Shown here piece after piece: positions 33,704-41,474 of a stretch of 64,000 bases of DNA. The notes under the pieces are model-generated. The model did not search any database. It was not told the origin of the DNA and saw only the letters and a program-made list of their open reading frames with translations. Positions within the stretch are counted from its first letter, which is position 1, and the number at the start of each line of letters is the position of its first letter. This DNA comes from Falsiroseomonas sp051859025 (GTDB taxonomy: Bacteria > Pseudomonadota > Alphaproteobacteria > Acetobacterales > Acetobacteraceae). The DNA is taken from positions 90,736 to 154,735 of the forward strand of contig NZ_JBHYGL010000006.1 in assembly GCF_051859025.1 (NCBI RefSeq). The letters run 5' to 3'. The position numbers and the translations under genes were made by a program.

Positions 33704-34397
33704 TCCAGTAGTCCCAGGCGCGGGCGAGCGGCATGTCGGAGAGCAGCATGGTGGCGGTCTTCTCGACCTCACCGGGCGTCAGGTAGGTGACAGGGCCATG
33801 CGGCAGGCTGGCCAGCACCATCGCCGCATTGTCCTTCATGTAGACAGCGGTGAAGACGGCGGCGCGGAGGCTGGTGCCGACATTGCAGGCGCCGTGGCGG
33901 GCCAGCAGCACGCTGCGATTCTGGCCGAGCGCGCGGGCCAGCGAATGGCCACGCGGCAGGTCGTCCACCAGCATGTTGGTGTCGCCGAATTCGTCCTGGC
34001 TGTCCCACATCGGGACCTCCGCCCCCATCACGCTGCCCATGTGGAAGACGGGCTTGAGTTCGAGCTTCGTGACGGTGAAGGGGATGACGGGGCGGGCGTG
34101 GTGGTGGATCACGGCGCGCACCTCCGGCCGCGCCATGAAGATCGCGGAATGGATGGCGCGTTCGGAATAGATGCGGCGGCCATTCTGCGCGATCGGCGTG
34201 CCGTCCAGCTCGAACTCCATGATGTCGTCGCTGGTGACGGCCACGGGGCTGCGGCTGCGGGAGAGGAAGTAGCGGTCCGGCCGTTCGGGATGGCGCAGGC
34301 TGACATGGCCGAAATCGTCGATCACATCCTCCCTCGCCAGGATGCGGTTGGCGATGACCAGTTCGCGGATGGCGTGGGCGACGGCGTCCGAACTCAT
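33675..34397 (-). CDS. Class II aldolase/adducin-family protein
   Basis: A 240-residue zinc-dependent aldolase/decarboxylase-type protein. HHHARPVIPFTV supplies the metal-binding His cluster, HGACNVG the third ligand region and RHPERPDRYFLSRSRSP the N-terminal substrate loop. It is the third gene of a leftward operon (binding protein, FAD hydroxylase, this gene), each pair overlapping by ATGA. In that context it may act on a ring-cleavage or hydroxylated product. The exact reaction is not known. Confidence 0.82.
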   Translation of the reverse strand: MSSDAVAHAIRELVIANRILAREDVIDDFGHVSLRHPERPDRYFLSRSRSPVAVTSDDIMEFELDGTPIAQNGRRIYSERAIHSAIFMARPEVRAVIHHHARPVIPFTVTKLELKPVFHMGSVMGAEVPMWDSQDEFGDTNMLVDDLPRGHSLARALGQNRSVLLARHGACNVGTSLRAAVFTAVYMKDNAAMVLASLPHGPVTYLTPGEVEKTATMLLSDMPLARAWDYWITRAGFGGV

Positions 34398-35593
34398 GCT
34401 GCTGTGTCCTGCGTGAAGGGGCCGGTGCCGCCATAGAGCCAGGCGAGGGTGCTGCGCCATTCCGCCTGCGACTTCGCGGCCATGATGGCGTTGCGCAGCG
34501 CGGCATGGGCGCCGGCGGGGTGGTAGACATGGTCGCCGATGGCGCGGGATTGCAGCTGCACGCGGGCGGTGCGCAGCGCGCGGGCATCGCGATAGGCGGG
34601 CAGTGCGGCCGCGATGTCGCCCTGATGGGCGGCGAGCGTCTGCGCCAGGCAGACCGCATCCTCCATCGCCATGCAGGCGCCCTGCGCCATGTACTGCATC
34701 ATGGGATGCGCGGCATCGCCCAGCAGCGCGACGCGGCCATCCACCCATTGCTGGATCGGGTCGCGGTCGCACAGCACCCAGAGCTTCCAGTCGCGCCCCT
34801 GGCGGATGATCTGTTGTGCCAGCGGATGCACATGGGTGAAGCCACGGAAGACTTCCTCGGCCTCGACAGGCTTTCCGGCGACGGGCTCGGGCGCGTCATT
34901 GTGGTAGGTGACGACGAGGTTGAAGGTCTTCCAGCCCTGCAAGGGGTAATGGACGATGTGGCATTTCGGGCCGGCCCAGAGTGTGGCGGCGTTCCAGCGC
35001 AATTCCTCGGGCATCTGCTCCGTCGGGATCACGCTGCGATAGGTGGTGTGGCCGGAGACGCGGGGCGCGCCATCACCGACGAGTTGCCGCCGCACCTTGG
35101 ACCAGAGGCCATCGGCGCCGATCAGCGCGCGGCCGCGGAGCTTTTCGCCGGTCGCGAGGATGGCGGTGACGCCTGCGCTGTCCTGGTCATAGGCGACCAC
35201 TTCCGACGATGTGCGCAGCGTGATGAGATCGCTGCCTCGGCATCCCTGCAAGAAAACACCATGCAGGTCGCCGCGGTGGATGACGGCGTAGGGATTGCCG
35301 AAGCACTCACGAAAGTCTTTGCCGAGGTCGATGTGGCAGATCTCCTCCGCCGTCAGCGCATCCATCAGCCGCAGGCGATCGACATAGATCGCCATGGCGC
35401 GGGCGGTATCGCCCACACCCAGCCAATCGAAGGCATGGAAGGCGTTGGGACCGAGCTGGATGCCCGCCCCCACCTCCCCCATCGCAGCCGCCTTTTCCAG
35501 GACAACTGAAGAAAATCCCTGGCGGGCGAGGCCGAGGGCGGTGGCGAGGCCGCCGATGCCGCCTCCGGCGATCAGGATGGGCAGGCCGGTCAT
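34394..35593 (-). CDS. FAD-dependent aromatic hydroxylase (3-hydroxybenzoate 6-monooxygenase-like)
   Basis: A 399-residue group A flavin monooxygenase. Motifs are the Rossmann GGGIGGLATALGLARQG, the DG motif ALIGADGLWSKVR and the GD motif VALLGDAAHPMMQYMAQGACMAMEDA. The size and the VGAGIQLGPNAFHAFDWLGV segment fit salicylate/3-hydroxybenzoate hydroxylases, which use NADH and O2 to hydroxylate a benzoate ring. ATGA overlaps join it to the binding protein upstream and the aldolase downstream. The substrate is inferred from family only. Confidence 0.8.
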   Translation of the reverse strand: MTGLPILIAGGGIGGLATALGLARQGFSSVVLEKAAAMGEVGAGIQLGPNAFHAFDWLGVGDTARAMAIYVDRLRLMDALTAEEICHIDLGKDFRECFGNPYAVIHRGDLHGVFLQGCRGSDLITLRTSSEVVAYDQDSAGVTAILATGEKLRGRALIGADGLWSKVRRQLVGDGAPRVSGHTTYRSVIPTEQMPEELRWNAATLWAGPKCHIVHYPLQGWKTFNLVVTYHNDAPEPVAGKPVEAEEVFRGFTHVHPLAQQIIRQGRDWKLWVLCDRDPIQQWVDGRVALLGDAAHPMMQYMAQGACMAMEDAVCLAQTLAAHQGDIAAALPAYRDARALRTARVQLQSRAIGDHVYHPAGAHAALRNAIMAAKSQAEWRSTLAWLYGGTGPFTQDTAA

Positions 35594-36555
35594 TCCGGCT
35601 GGATGCCCGCGAGGTCCGCGATCCGGCCGTTCTTCACGTTCTCCTGCGCGATGAAGGCGGCGAAGGCGGCGGGCGTATCGGTGGTGAAGGCGCCTGCGCC
35701 CATCTCCACCAGGCGGCGGGCGATCTCGGCTTCCTGGCCGATCTCGTTGAGCTGGCGGGCCAGCGTGTCAGCCGCCGCGGCGGGCAACGCCTTCGGGCCC
35801 CAGACCGCGTACCACAGCAGGAAATCGATGCCGGTGACGCCGGCCTCCGCGATGGTCGGCACATCGGGCATGGCGGCGCTGCGGGCGGGCGCGCCGATCA
35901 GCGCGAAGGCGCGCAGCCGCCCGGCCTGGACCAGCGGCTGGGCGGAAAGCAGCGGCGCCACCATCAGCGCGACATTGCCGGCGACGACGTCGTTGATGGC
36001 CGGCGCGGTGCCGCGGTAATGCGCCACCACCGCGTCATCGGCGCCGACCGCGCGCTTCAGACCCTCTGCCGCCAGATGCGCCATGGACCCGGCGCCGGAG
36101 GTGGAGAAGGTGTAGTGGCGCGGGTCACGGCGCATCGCGGCCGCCAGTTCCTGCATGGTCCGCGCGCGGGATTGCTCGGGGTGGCCGACGACCAGCAGCG
36201 GCGCGGTGGCCAGGCGCGCGATGGGGGTGAAATCCGCGACGGGATCGTAGGTGAGGCCGCGGACCACGCGCGTGCCCATCAGGTGGATGTCGGCATTCAC
36301 CAGGAAGGTCTGGCCATCCGGCGCGCTGCGCGCGACCTCCGCCGCGCCGATGGTGTTGTTGCCGCCGGCGCGGTTCTCGATCACCCAGTTCTGGCCGGAC
36401 CGCACCGCCAGGCGCTGGGCATAGAGGCGGCCGATCACGTCGATGGCGCCGCCCGGCGCGGCTGGGACGACCAGGCGCACGGGACGCCCCTGCGCCAAAG
36501 CGGGACGGGCCAGCGGCAGTATCGCGAGTGATGCCAGAAGGCTTCTGCGATCCAC
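35590..36555 (-). CDS. Bug-family tripartite tricarboxylate transporter binding protein
   Basis: A 321-residue exported binding protein of the TctC/Bug family. The signal peptide is SLLASLAILPLARPALAQ. Family marks are RLVVPAAPGGAIDVIGRLYAQRL, VIENRAGGNNTIGAAEVA, FSTSGAGSMAHLAAEGL and DVPTIAEAGVTG. It is the first gene of the leftward hydroxylase operon, so the ligand is probably an aromatic acid or a related carboxylate. No TctA/TctB membrane genes are nearby, as is common for these abundant binding proteins. Confidence 0.88.
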   Translation of the reverse strand: MDRRSLLASLAILPLARPALAQGRPVRLVVPAAPGGAIDVIGRLYAQRLAVRSGQNWVIENRAGGNNTIGAAEVARSAPDGQTFLVNADIHLMGTRVVRGLTYDPVADFTPIARLATAPLLVVGHPEQSRARTMQELAAAMRRDPRHYTFSTSGAGSMAHLAAEGLKRAVGADDAVVAHYRGTAPAINDVVAGNVALMVAPLLSAQPLVQAGRLRAFALIGAPARSAAMPDVPTIAEAGVTGIDFLLWYAVWGPKALPAAAADTLARQLNEIGQEAEIARRLVEMGAGAFTTDTPAAFAAFIAQENVKNGRIADLAGIQPE

Positions 36556-36619
36556 GATGTCGATCCCCCCACTTGTTGGGATCAGGATCGCAGGCGGCCC
36601 GGGCCTGTCAATCCGCGGA

Positions 36620-37384
36620 TCAGGCGGCCTTCAGGTGGCGGGAGAGGCGGTCCAGCGCCGCCGCCTCGATCAGGGCCTCCGGCGTATCCAGCGGCGTGAG
36701 TTCCGCGGCCGGACCCTCGATGGCGATCACCTGGCGGCCTTCGTCGCGCGCCACGGCGACGATGTCGGTCAGGCGCAATTCGCCGCGCGCGTCGGCCGGG
36801 CGCACGGCCCGCAACCAGCGCACCAGATCCACGCTGCGGGCGCAGAGCACGCCGGCATCGCACAGGCCGATGGCGCGTTCCGCCGCCGATGCCTCCGCCC
36901 AGGGAACCACGCGATCCACCAGGCCGGTATCGGGACAGGCGACGACGCGGGCGAGCGGTGCCGGGCGGACGGGGCGGAAGGCCAGCAAGGCGAGGTCGGC
37001 GCCATCGCGCCTGGCGTCGCGCAGCGATCGCAGCGTGGCGGCGGAAAGCCTGGGCAGGTCGCCGCGGATGACCGCGGTATCCCCACGGAAGCCGGCCAGC
37101 AGGGGGGCAGCCTGCAGCGCGGCATGGGCGGCGCCGCGGCGTTCATGCTGCACCAGGGTGCGATGCGGCGGGGGCGGCAGGGGCAGGTCCGCCATTTCCG
37201 GGCCGATCACCAGGATGGCGCGGTCGAAGACCTGGGCCGCGACGCCCAGCACATGGTGCAGCATCGGCCGGCCGCCGATGGGCTGCGCCGGCAGGGGGGC
37301 CATGCCGCGCAGGGATGGTCGCGCCGCCAGGATCAGGGCGATGCCGGCGGAAGGGGAGGTTCGGGCGACGCGCGGCCTGGCCAT
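36620..37384 (-). CDS. GlmU-like nucleotidyltransferase with degenerate active site
   Basis: A 254-residue protein similar along its length to the N-terminal uridyltransferase domain of GlmU: GGRPMLHHVL, VQHERRGAAHAAL, AVIRGDLPRL, and the stretch CDAGVLCARSVDLVRWL ending ELRLTDIVAVA. The catalytic loop, normally LAAGxGTRMxS with a following Lys, is here LAARPSLRGMAPLPAQ, lacking the Gly-Thr-Arg core and the Lys. The left-hand beta-helix acetyltransferase domain is absent. It may be a pseudoenzyme or an altered nucleotidyltransferase. The ATG at 37384 is preferred. Confidence 0.6.
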   Translation of the reverse strand: MARPRVARTSPSAGIALILAARPSLRGMAPLPAQPIGGRPMLHHVLGVAAQVFDRAILVIGPEMADLPLPPPPHRTLVQHERRGAAHAALQAAPLLAGFRGDTAVIRGDLPRLSAATLRSLRDARRDGADLALLAFRPVRPAPLARVVACPDTGLVDRVVPWAEASAAERAIGLCDAGVLCARSVDLVRWLRAVRPADARGELRLTDIVAVARDEGRQVIAIEGPAAELTPLDTPEALIEAAALDRLSRHLKAA

Positions 37385-37464
37385 GATGGGCTCCCGCCGC
37401 ACGCGGAAGGCGGGCGGACGGGGCGCCAGGGGCAAGCGGCGTGCCTTGCGGAATGCGAGTGGCG

Positions 37465-37758
37465 CTACCGTTTCATGCCGGCGGCAGCGGCCAGCAGCCA
37501 GTCGCGCAGCGCGGCGCGTTCATCGCCGTCGCGGATGCGCTCCACATGGATGGTCAGGTGGCCCGGGCGGCGGTCCGGCAGGATGCGGATGGCCTGGGTC
37601 CAGGTCTCCTCGCCGCGGCGGTGGACCACGACATAGAGGAGGGAGGGCGAACATCGCCCGGCGCGGTCCCGCCATTCGCAGAACGCGACGAATTCGGCCG
37701 CATCATGCGGGCCGAGAAGAAGGGTGAGATCCGGGGGCGTCCCCGCGCTGTCCAGCAT
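37465..37758 (-). CDS. Hypothetical protein (97 aa)
   Basis: A 97-residue protein starting MLDSAGTPPDLTLLLGPHD after an excellent AGGAGGA ribosome-binding site. It is predicted mixed alpha/beta with SLLYVVVHRRGEETWTQAIRILPDRRPGHLTIHVERI in the middle (strands) and a C-terminal helix. No signal peptide or transmembrane helix. It lies 80 bases upstream of the GlmU-like gene on the same strand. Function unknown. Confidence 0.6.
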   Translation of the reverse strand: MLDSAGTPPDLTLLLGPHDAAEFVAFCEWRDRAGRCSPSLLYVVVHRRGEETWTQAIRILPDRRPGHLTIHVERIRDGDERAALRDWLLAAAAGMKR

Positions 37759-38173
37759 GCCGTCCTCCTGTGGAGGTCGAACCGACGGCGGCGCTGCCCG
37801 AATAATTGCCGGTGAGGCCGCATCCCCCCTTGCGGGGGCGCCACCTTGCCCGGGAAGGCAGGTTGGCGTTGGGCGTCGGCCCAACTCCTGATGCTGTGGC
37901 GGCGTGTATCGCGGGTTGGGTGGGAAGGGCAAGGGGTTTGGTGCGGGTGGTACTGGGGAAGGCGCTGCCTTCCCCAGACCCCTACCGCCCCCGTGGAAGA
38001 TTGGGGGGGAGACCCCCCTGGACCATCGTCAATTGATGACGGTCCAGGGCCGGTTCGGCCCTGGCGGGGGTTGCAGGGGGCAGCGCCCCCTGCGTGGCAA
38101 TGATTGGTGCAGGGGGCAGCGCCCCCTGCGTGGCAACCATTGGTGCAGGGGGGCGGCGCTCCCCTGCGGGCCA
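37759..38173. other. Gene-free region of hairpins and direct repeats
   Basis: This 415-base gap has no supported gene. It contains a GCT-loop hairpin at 37953-37977, a CCAGGGCCG/CGGCCCTGG hairpin at 38044-38064 and three hairpins in tandem at 38073-38167. It also has a Pro/Gly-like low-complexity stretch at 37840-37950. The right part directly follows the FKBP stop and probably ends its transcript. Confidence 0.5.
38044..38167 (-). terminator. Paired-hairpin element with triplicated GCT-loop hairpin, after the FKBP gene
   Basis: Leftward from the FKBP stop come three hairpins at 38167-38145, 38129-38109 and 38093-38073. The last two have stem GCAGGGGGC, loop GCT; the first is slightly degenerate. 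After an AACCCCCG spacer comes a CCAGGGCCG/CGGCCCTGG hairpin. The two best copies sit in a 36-base direct repeat. Same plan as the elements at 41414-41468, 55814-55873 and 55971-56036. Confidence 0.6.
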
Positions 38174-38518
38174 TCAGCCGACGGCCAGCAATTCCACGTC
38201 GAACACCAGCGTCGCATTCGGCGGGATCACGCCGCCGGCGCCGCGGGCGCCATAGCCGAACTCCGGCGGAATGGTCAGGCGGCGATGGCCACCGACGCGC
38301 ATGCCCGCCACGCCGCGGTCCCAGCCCTGGATCACATGGCCGGCGCCGAGGGGAAAGCCGAAGGGATCGCCGCGGTCGCGGGAGCTGTCGAACTTCTTGC
38401 CCTTGTTCTCCGGCGCCTTCGGGTCGAACAGCCAGCCGGTGTAGTGCACGGTCACCTGCTTGCCGGAGACCGCCATGGTCCCCGTGCCCTCGGTGATGTC
38501 GGTCATGCCCAGTGCCAT
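38174..38518 (-). CDS. FKBP-type peptidyl-prolyl isomerase
   Basis: A 114-residue single-domain FKBP that catalyses prolyl cis-trans isomerisation. The core motifs are VTVHYTGWLFD, FDSSRDRGDPFGFPLGAGHVIQGWD, GHRRLTIPPEFGYGARG and IPPNATLVFDVELL, with the usual pocket aromatic residues present. No signal peptide, so it is cytoplasmic. It starts 2 bases after the DUF3830 gene stop, forming a two-gene operon. A repeat-rich hairpin block follows its stop. Confidence 0.92.
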   Translation of the reverse strand: MALGMTDITEGTGTMAVSGKQVTVHYTGWLFDPKAPENKGKKFDSSRDRGDPFGFPLGAGHVIQGWDRGVAGMRVGGHRRLTIPPEFGYGARGAGGVIPPNATLVFDVELLAVG

Positions 38519-38520
38519 GG

Positions 38521-38949
38521 TCAGGGAGCCTTTCGGAAGGTGATGGGCTTGTTGCCGTCCCAGAGGACCGAACGCCCGATCTTGTAGAGGCGATCCAGGC
38601 CTTCCCGGATCGTGAGGAAATGGTTGCCCGCCAGCGGCCCGGCCTTGGAGGCGAAGGCGACGGCACCGTAGGCGAGGAGGATTTCCGTCTCGCTCACGCT
38701 GGTCGGCAGCCCGCCGGGATAGACGATGATCTGGCCGGGCGCCGGGTGGCTGGTCGCGTTCTCATAGCCGATCGAGAGGTCACGCTCGCCCATCGGAATC
38801 CAGCAGGCCTCGCCGGACCAGCGGACATGGATGATGCGGTCGCTGAAGGGCAGGAGTTCCCGGAACCGCGCCACGGTCTTCGGCGCGTCCTTCTCCTCGT
38901 AGAAGGCGTGGAAGATCTCGCCCCCGATGTCGATCTCGATGTCGGCCAT
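38521..38949 (-). CDS. DUF3830 family cyclophilin-like protein
   Basis: A 142-residue protein of the DUF3830 family, which has a cyclophilin-like beta-barrel. It shows MADIEIDIGGEIFHAFYEE, then PKTVARFRELLPF and IIHVRWSGEACWIPMG, then NHFLTIREGLDRL. The biochemical role of the family is not known; members often occur near amidohydrolase or transport genes. Here it is upstream of, and coupled to, an FKBP gene. The longer reading frame upstream is not supported. Confidence 0.8.
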   Translation of the reverse strand: MADIEIDIGGEIFHAFYEEKDAPKTVARFRELLPFSDRIIHVRWSGEACWIPMGERDLSIGYENATSHPAPGQIIVYPGGLPTSVSETEILLAYGAVAFASKAGPLAGNHFLTIREGLDRLYKIGRSVLWDGNKPITFRKAP

Positions 38950-39081
38950 GCCGTGTCCACTCCCGGTCTGTCGCCCGCCCCTACGATGCCCGGGCCCGCT
39001 TGCCAAGCGGGCCGCGCGGCGAAACCGCGCAACCCCCGGGCCCCCGGGCCGTTGCGGGCTGCGCGGGAATGGGATGCTGCG

Positions 39082-40023
39082 ATGCCAAGGCGCGCCTGGT
39101 CGATCATCAAGGAGACGGTGGAGGGGTTCATCGAGGACGAGGCGATGACGCGGGGCGCGGCCATTGCCTGCTACACCATGTTCTCCATCGCGCCGCTGCT
39201 GGTGGTGGCGGTCGCGATCGCCGGCGCCGCCTTCGGGGAGGAACGCGTCAGCGCCGCGGTGGCGGAACAGCTTCGCGCCCTGGTCGGAAGGGAAGGGGCG
39301 GCGGCGGTCGAGGCGATCATGGAGGGGGTGGATGGCGCTGGCACCGGCGCGTCGGGCATCCCGGCGCTGGTCAGCCTGGCGGTGCTGCTCATCACCGCGT
39401 CGGGCGTCTTCGCGGAGCTGCAATCCGCGCTGAACGCGATCTGGAAGGCGCCGCCGCCGCCGGTGACGATCTCCACGCTGGTGCGGGCCAGGCTGCTGTC
39501 GATCGGCCTGGTGGCGACCACGGGATTCCTCCTGCTGGTGTCGCTGATCGCCTCCACCATCATCGCGGCGCTGTGGCAATGGACGGAAAGGCTGGCGCCG
39601 GAACTGGTGCCGCTGCTGCAGGGCGCGAACCTGCTGGTGTCCTACCTGCTGACGGCGATGCTTTTCGCGGCCATCTACAAGATCCTGCCCGACCGGCGGC
39701 TGCGCTGGCGGGATGTGGCGGTCGGCGCGCTGGGCACGGCGCTGCTGTTCGGCATCGGGAAGGCGGCGATCGGCTGGTACATCGGCGGCAGCGGCATCGC
39801 GGCGCGATACGGGGCGGCCGGCGCGCTCGTCGTCGTGCTGCTCTGGGTCTACTACTCCGCGCAGGTCTTCCTGCTGGGGGCGGAATTCACCCGGGCCTGG
39901 AGCGGACGGCTGCGGCGACGCAAGCCGCATCCGCTTGGCGCGGACGCGCCGAAGGCCGTTGTCGTGGAAGCGCCGAAAGACGCTGCCGGCGCGGCGGCGA
40001 CGACAAGCCCCGGCGGCGTGTGA
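39082..40023 (+). CDS. YihY/UPF0761 family membrane protein
   Basis: A 313-residue inner-membrane protein with about six transmembrane helices. The N-terminal helix region IIKETVEGFIEDEAMTRGAAIACYTMFSIAPLL is typical of YihY/'ribonuclease BN' proteins (the RNase name is historical). ALNAIWKAPP, YKILPDRRLRWRDV and ARYGAAGALVVVLLWVYYSAQVFLLGAEFTRAW are conserved. The C-terminal tail is cytoplasmic and Lys/Ala-rich. GGGA precedes the ATG. Molecular function is unknown. Confidence 0.85.
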   Translation: MPRRAWSIIKETVEGFIEDEAMTRGAAIACYTMFSIAPLLVVAVAIAGAAFGEERVSAAVAEQLRALVGREGAAAVEAIMEGVDGAGTGASGIPALVSLAVLLITASGVFAELQSALNAIWKAPPPPVTISTLVRARLLSIGLVATTGFLLLVSLIASTIIAALWQWTERLAPELVPLLQGANLLVSYLLTAMLFAAIYKILPDRRLRWRDVAVGALGTALLFGIGKAAIGWYIGGSGIAARYGAAGALVVVLLWVYYSAQVFLLGAEFTRAWSGRLRRRKPHPLGADAPKAVVVEAPKDAAGAAATTSPGGV

Positions 40024-40032
40024 CCGCCGGGG
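40008..40032. terminator. Bidirectional hairpin between convergent genes
   Basis: A 9-bp inverted repeat (CCCCGGCGG and CCGCCGGGG, seven-base loop) straddles the yihY-like stop and lies 10 bases from the convergent dehydrogenase stop. No T-tract. Confidence 0.5.
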
Positions 40033-40041
40033 CCGAACGCG

Positions 40042-41349
40042 TCAGAACAGGCCGCTGCGGCGGGCGCGGCGCACCAGGGCGGCACCAACCCGCGCCGGGT
40101 CGGGCAGCAGGTCCAGCAGGCGATTCAAGCCGTCCCGGCCGGGCAGGTCCCGCGCATCGGGCAGGAAGCGGTAGCCCGGCAGGTCCCGTGCCCGGGGAAG
40201 GTCGCGGACCCCCGGCAGATCGCGCATGCTGGGCAGGTCTCGGCGGCTGGGCAGGGAACGGTAGCCGGGGATGTCTCGCGCGCGGGGCATCTGGCGCGGC
40301 AGGTGGTCCATGGCGAAGGTCGCCAGGCGGCCATGCCCGCTGCGCCGCGCCGCCAGCGCACCCGCCACCAGCGCCACGCCGCCGGCCAGCACCGCCAGCG
40401 TCGCCACCGGGTGCATCTGCGCTTCCAGCACCAGGCTGGTCTGGCGCGCCGCCGGGCCGGGCAGGCTGGAGCGTTCCTCCCCGCCCGGGCGGCCTTCCTC
40501 CAGATTGTCGCGGCGGCCGGGGCGGCCGGCATGCTGGCTGGTCTGCGCGGCGCGCGCCCCCTTGGCCATCAGCGCATCCGTCATGCGCGGGAAGAGCGTG
40601 CCGAGGACTGAGATCGCCACCCCGCCACCGCCGACATAGAGGTCGCGCCGCGGCGTGGTGGCGGCGAAGGTGATGGCGCGGGCCACGACCTTCGGATCAT
40701 AGGTCGGCGGCGGCACGGCCAGGCCAGGGGAGCCCAGCAGGTTGCGCGCATGTTCGGCGAACAGGCTGTCGATGGCCGCCGGCTTCACCAGCGTGACGCT
40801 GATGGGCGCGCCTTCCGCCTGCATTTCCATGCGCAGCGCATCGGTGAAGCCCTTCACCGCGTGCTTGGTGGCGGAATAGGTGCCCTGGTAGGCGATGGCG
40901 CGGTCGGACAGCACGGAGCCGACATTGATGATGGCGCCGCCGCGGGATTTCAGGCGCCGCGCGGCGACCAGGCTGCCATGCACCACGCCCCAATAGTTGG
41001 TCTCGAACAGGCGGCGCTGATCCTCGATCGGCGTCTGTTCCTGCGTGCCGTAGATGCTGGCGCCGGCATCGTTCACCCAGGTGTCGAAGCCGCCGAATTT
41101 CTCCACAGCGAAGCGCGCGACGCCTTCCATCGCGCCGAGGTCGGCGACATCGGCGACGACGTATTCGGCGCGGCCACCGGCCTGCCGGATGCCGTCCACG
41201 GCGGAGGCGAGGGAGGGTTCGTCGCGCGCCACCAGCACCACCGCGGCGCCGCGGCCGGCGGCCATGCGGGCGGTGGCGAGGCCGATGCCGGAGGACGCGC
41301 CGGTGATGACGATGGTCTGGTCGGAGAGCTTCTTGAGGCGGACGGCCAT
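40042..41349 (-). CDS. Short-chain dehydrogenase with membrane helix and hexapeptide-repeat tail
   Basis: A 435-residue protein. Residues about 1-260 are a classical short-chain dehydrogenase: TGASSGIG cofactor loop, NDAG, the catalytic Ser in INVGSVLS and Tyr/Lys in YSATKHAVK. Around 300-330 is a hydrophobic helix (VATLAVLAGGVALVAGALAA). The tail contains eight hexapeptides of the form D/S/F-L/I-P-x-x-R (encoded by 40132-40275), then a short helix and a basic end (RRARRSGLF). The substrate is unknown. The tail might bind a surface or partner. Confidence 0.8.
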   Translation of the reverse strand: MAVRLKKLSDQTIVITGASSGIGLATARMAAGRGAAVVLVARDEPSLASAVDGIRQAGGRAEYVVADVADLGAMEGVARFAVEKFGGFDTWVNDAGASIYGTQEQTPIEDQRRLFETNYWGVVHGSLVAARRLKSRGGAIINVGSVLSDRAIAYQGTYSATKHAVKGFTDALRMEMQAEGAPISVTLVKPAAIDSLFAEHARNLLGSPGLAVPPPTYDPKVVARAITFAATTPRRDLYVGGGGVAISVLGTLFPRMTDALMAKGARAAQTSQHAGRPGRRDNLEEGRPGGEERSSLPGPAARQTSLVLEAQMHPVATLAVLAGGVALVAGALAARRSGHGRLATFAMDHLPRQMPRARDIPGYRSLPSRRDLPSMRDLPGVRDLPRARDLPGYRFLPDARDLPGRDGLNRLLDLLPDPARVGAALVRRARRSGLF

Positions 41350-41413
41350 GGTGACGACGAACCCTTGCGGTGATCGTCGGCAACGGCCGGAGGGGGGTGG
41401 GGGTTCCGGCGGT

Positions 41414-41468
41414 CCAGGGTCGCCTTCGACCCTGGCGAGGGGGTGAAGGGGGAGCAGCGCTCCCCCTT
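41414..41468 (-). terminator. Paired-hairpin element after the superoxide dismutase gene
   Basis: Reading leftward, a 10-bp stem AAGGGGGAGC with loop GCT (41468-41446) starts 7 bases after the gene stop. A C-rich spacer follows, then a 9-bp CCAGGGTCG/CGACCCTGG hairpin (41435-41414). Probable terminator or mRNA 3'-end structure, related to the elements near 38.1, 55.8 and 56.0 kb. Confidence 0.6.
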
Positions 41469-41474
41469 CGAGGC

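Noticed and set aside
38950..39930. Upstream in-frame extension of the DUF3830 gene
   Set aside because: It runs antisense through the YihY-family gene and has no matching family sequence; DUF3830 proteins start at MADIEIDIGG-like sequence.
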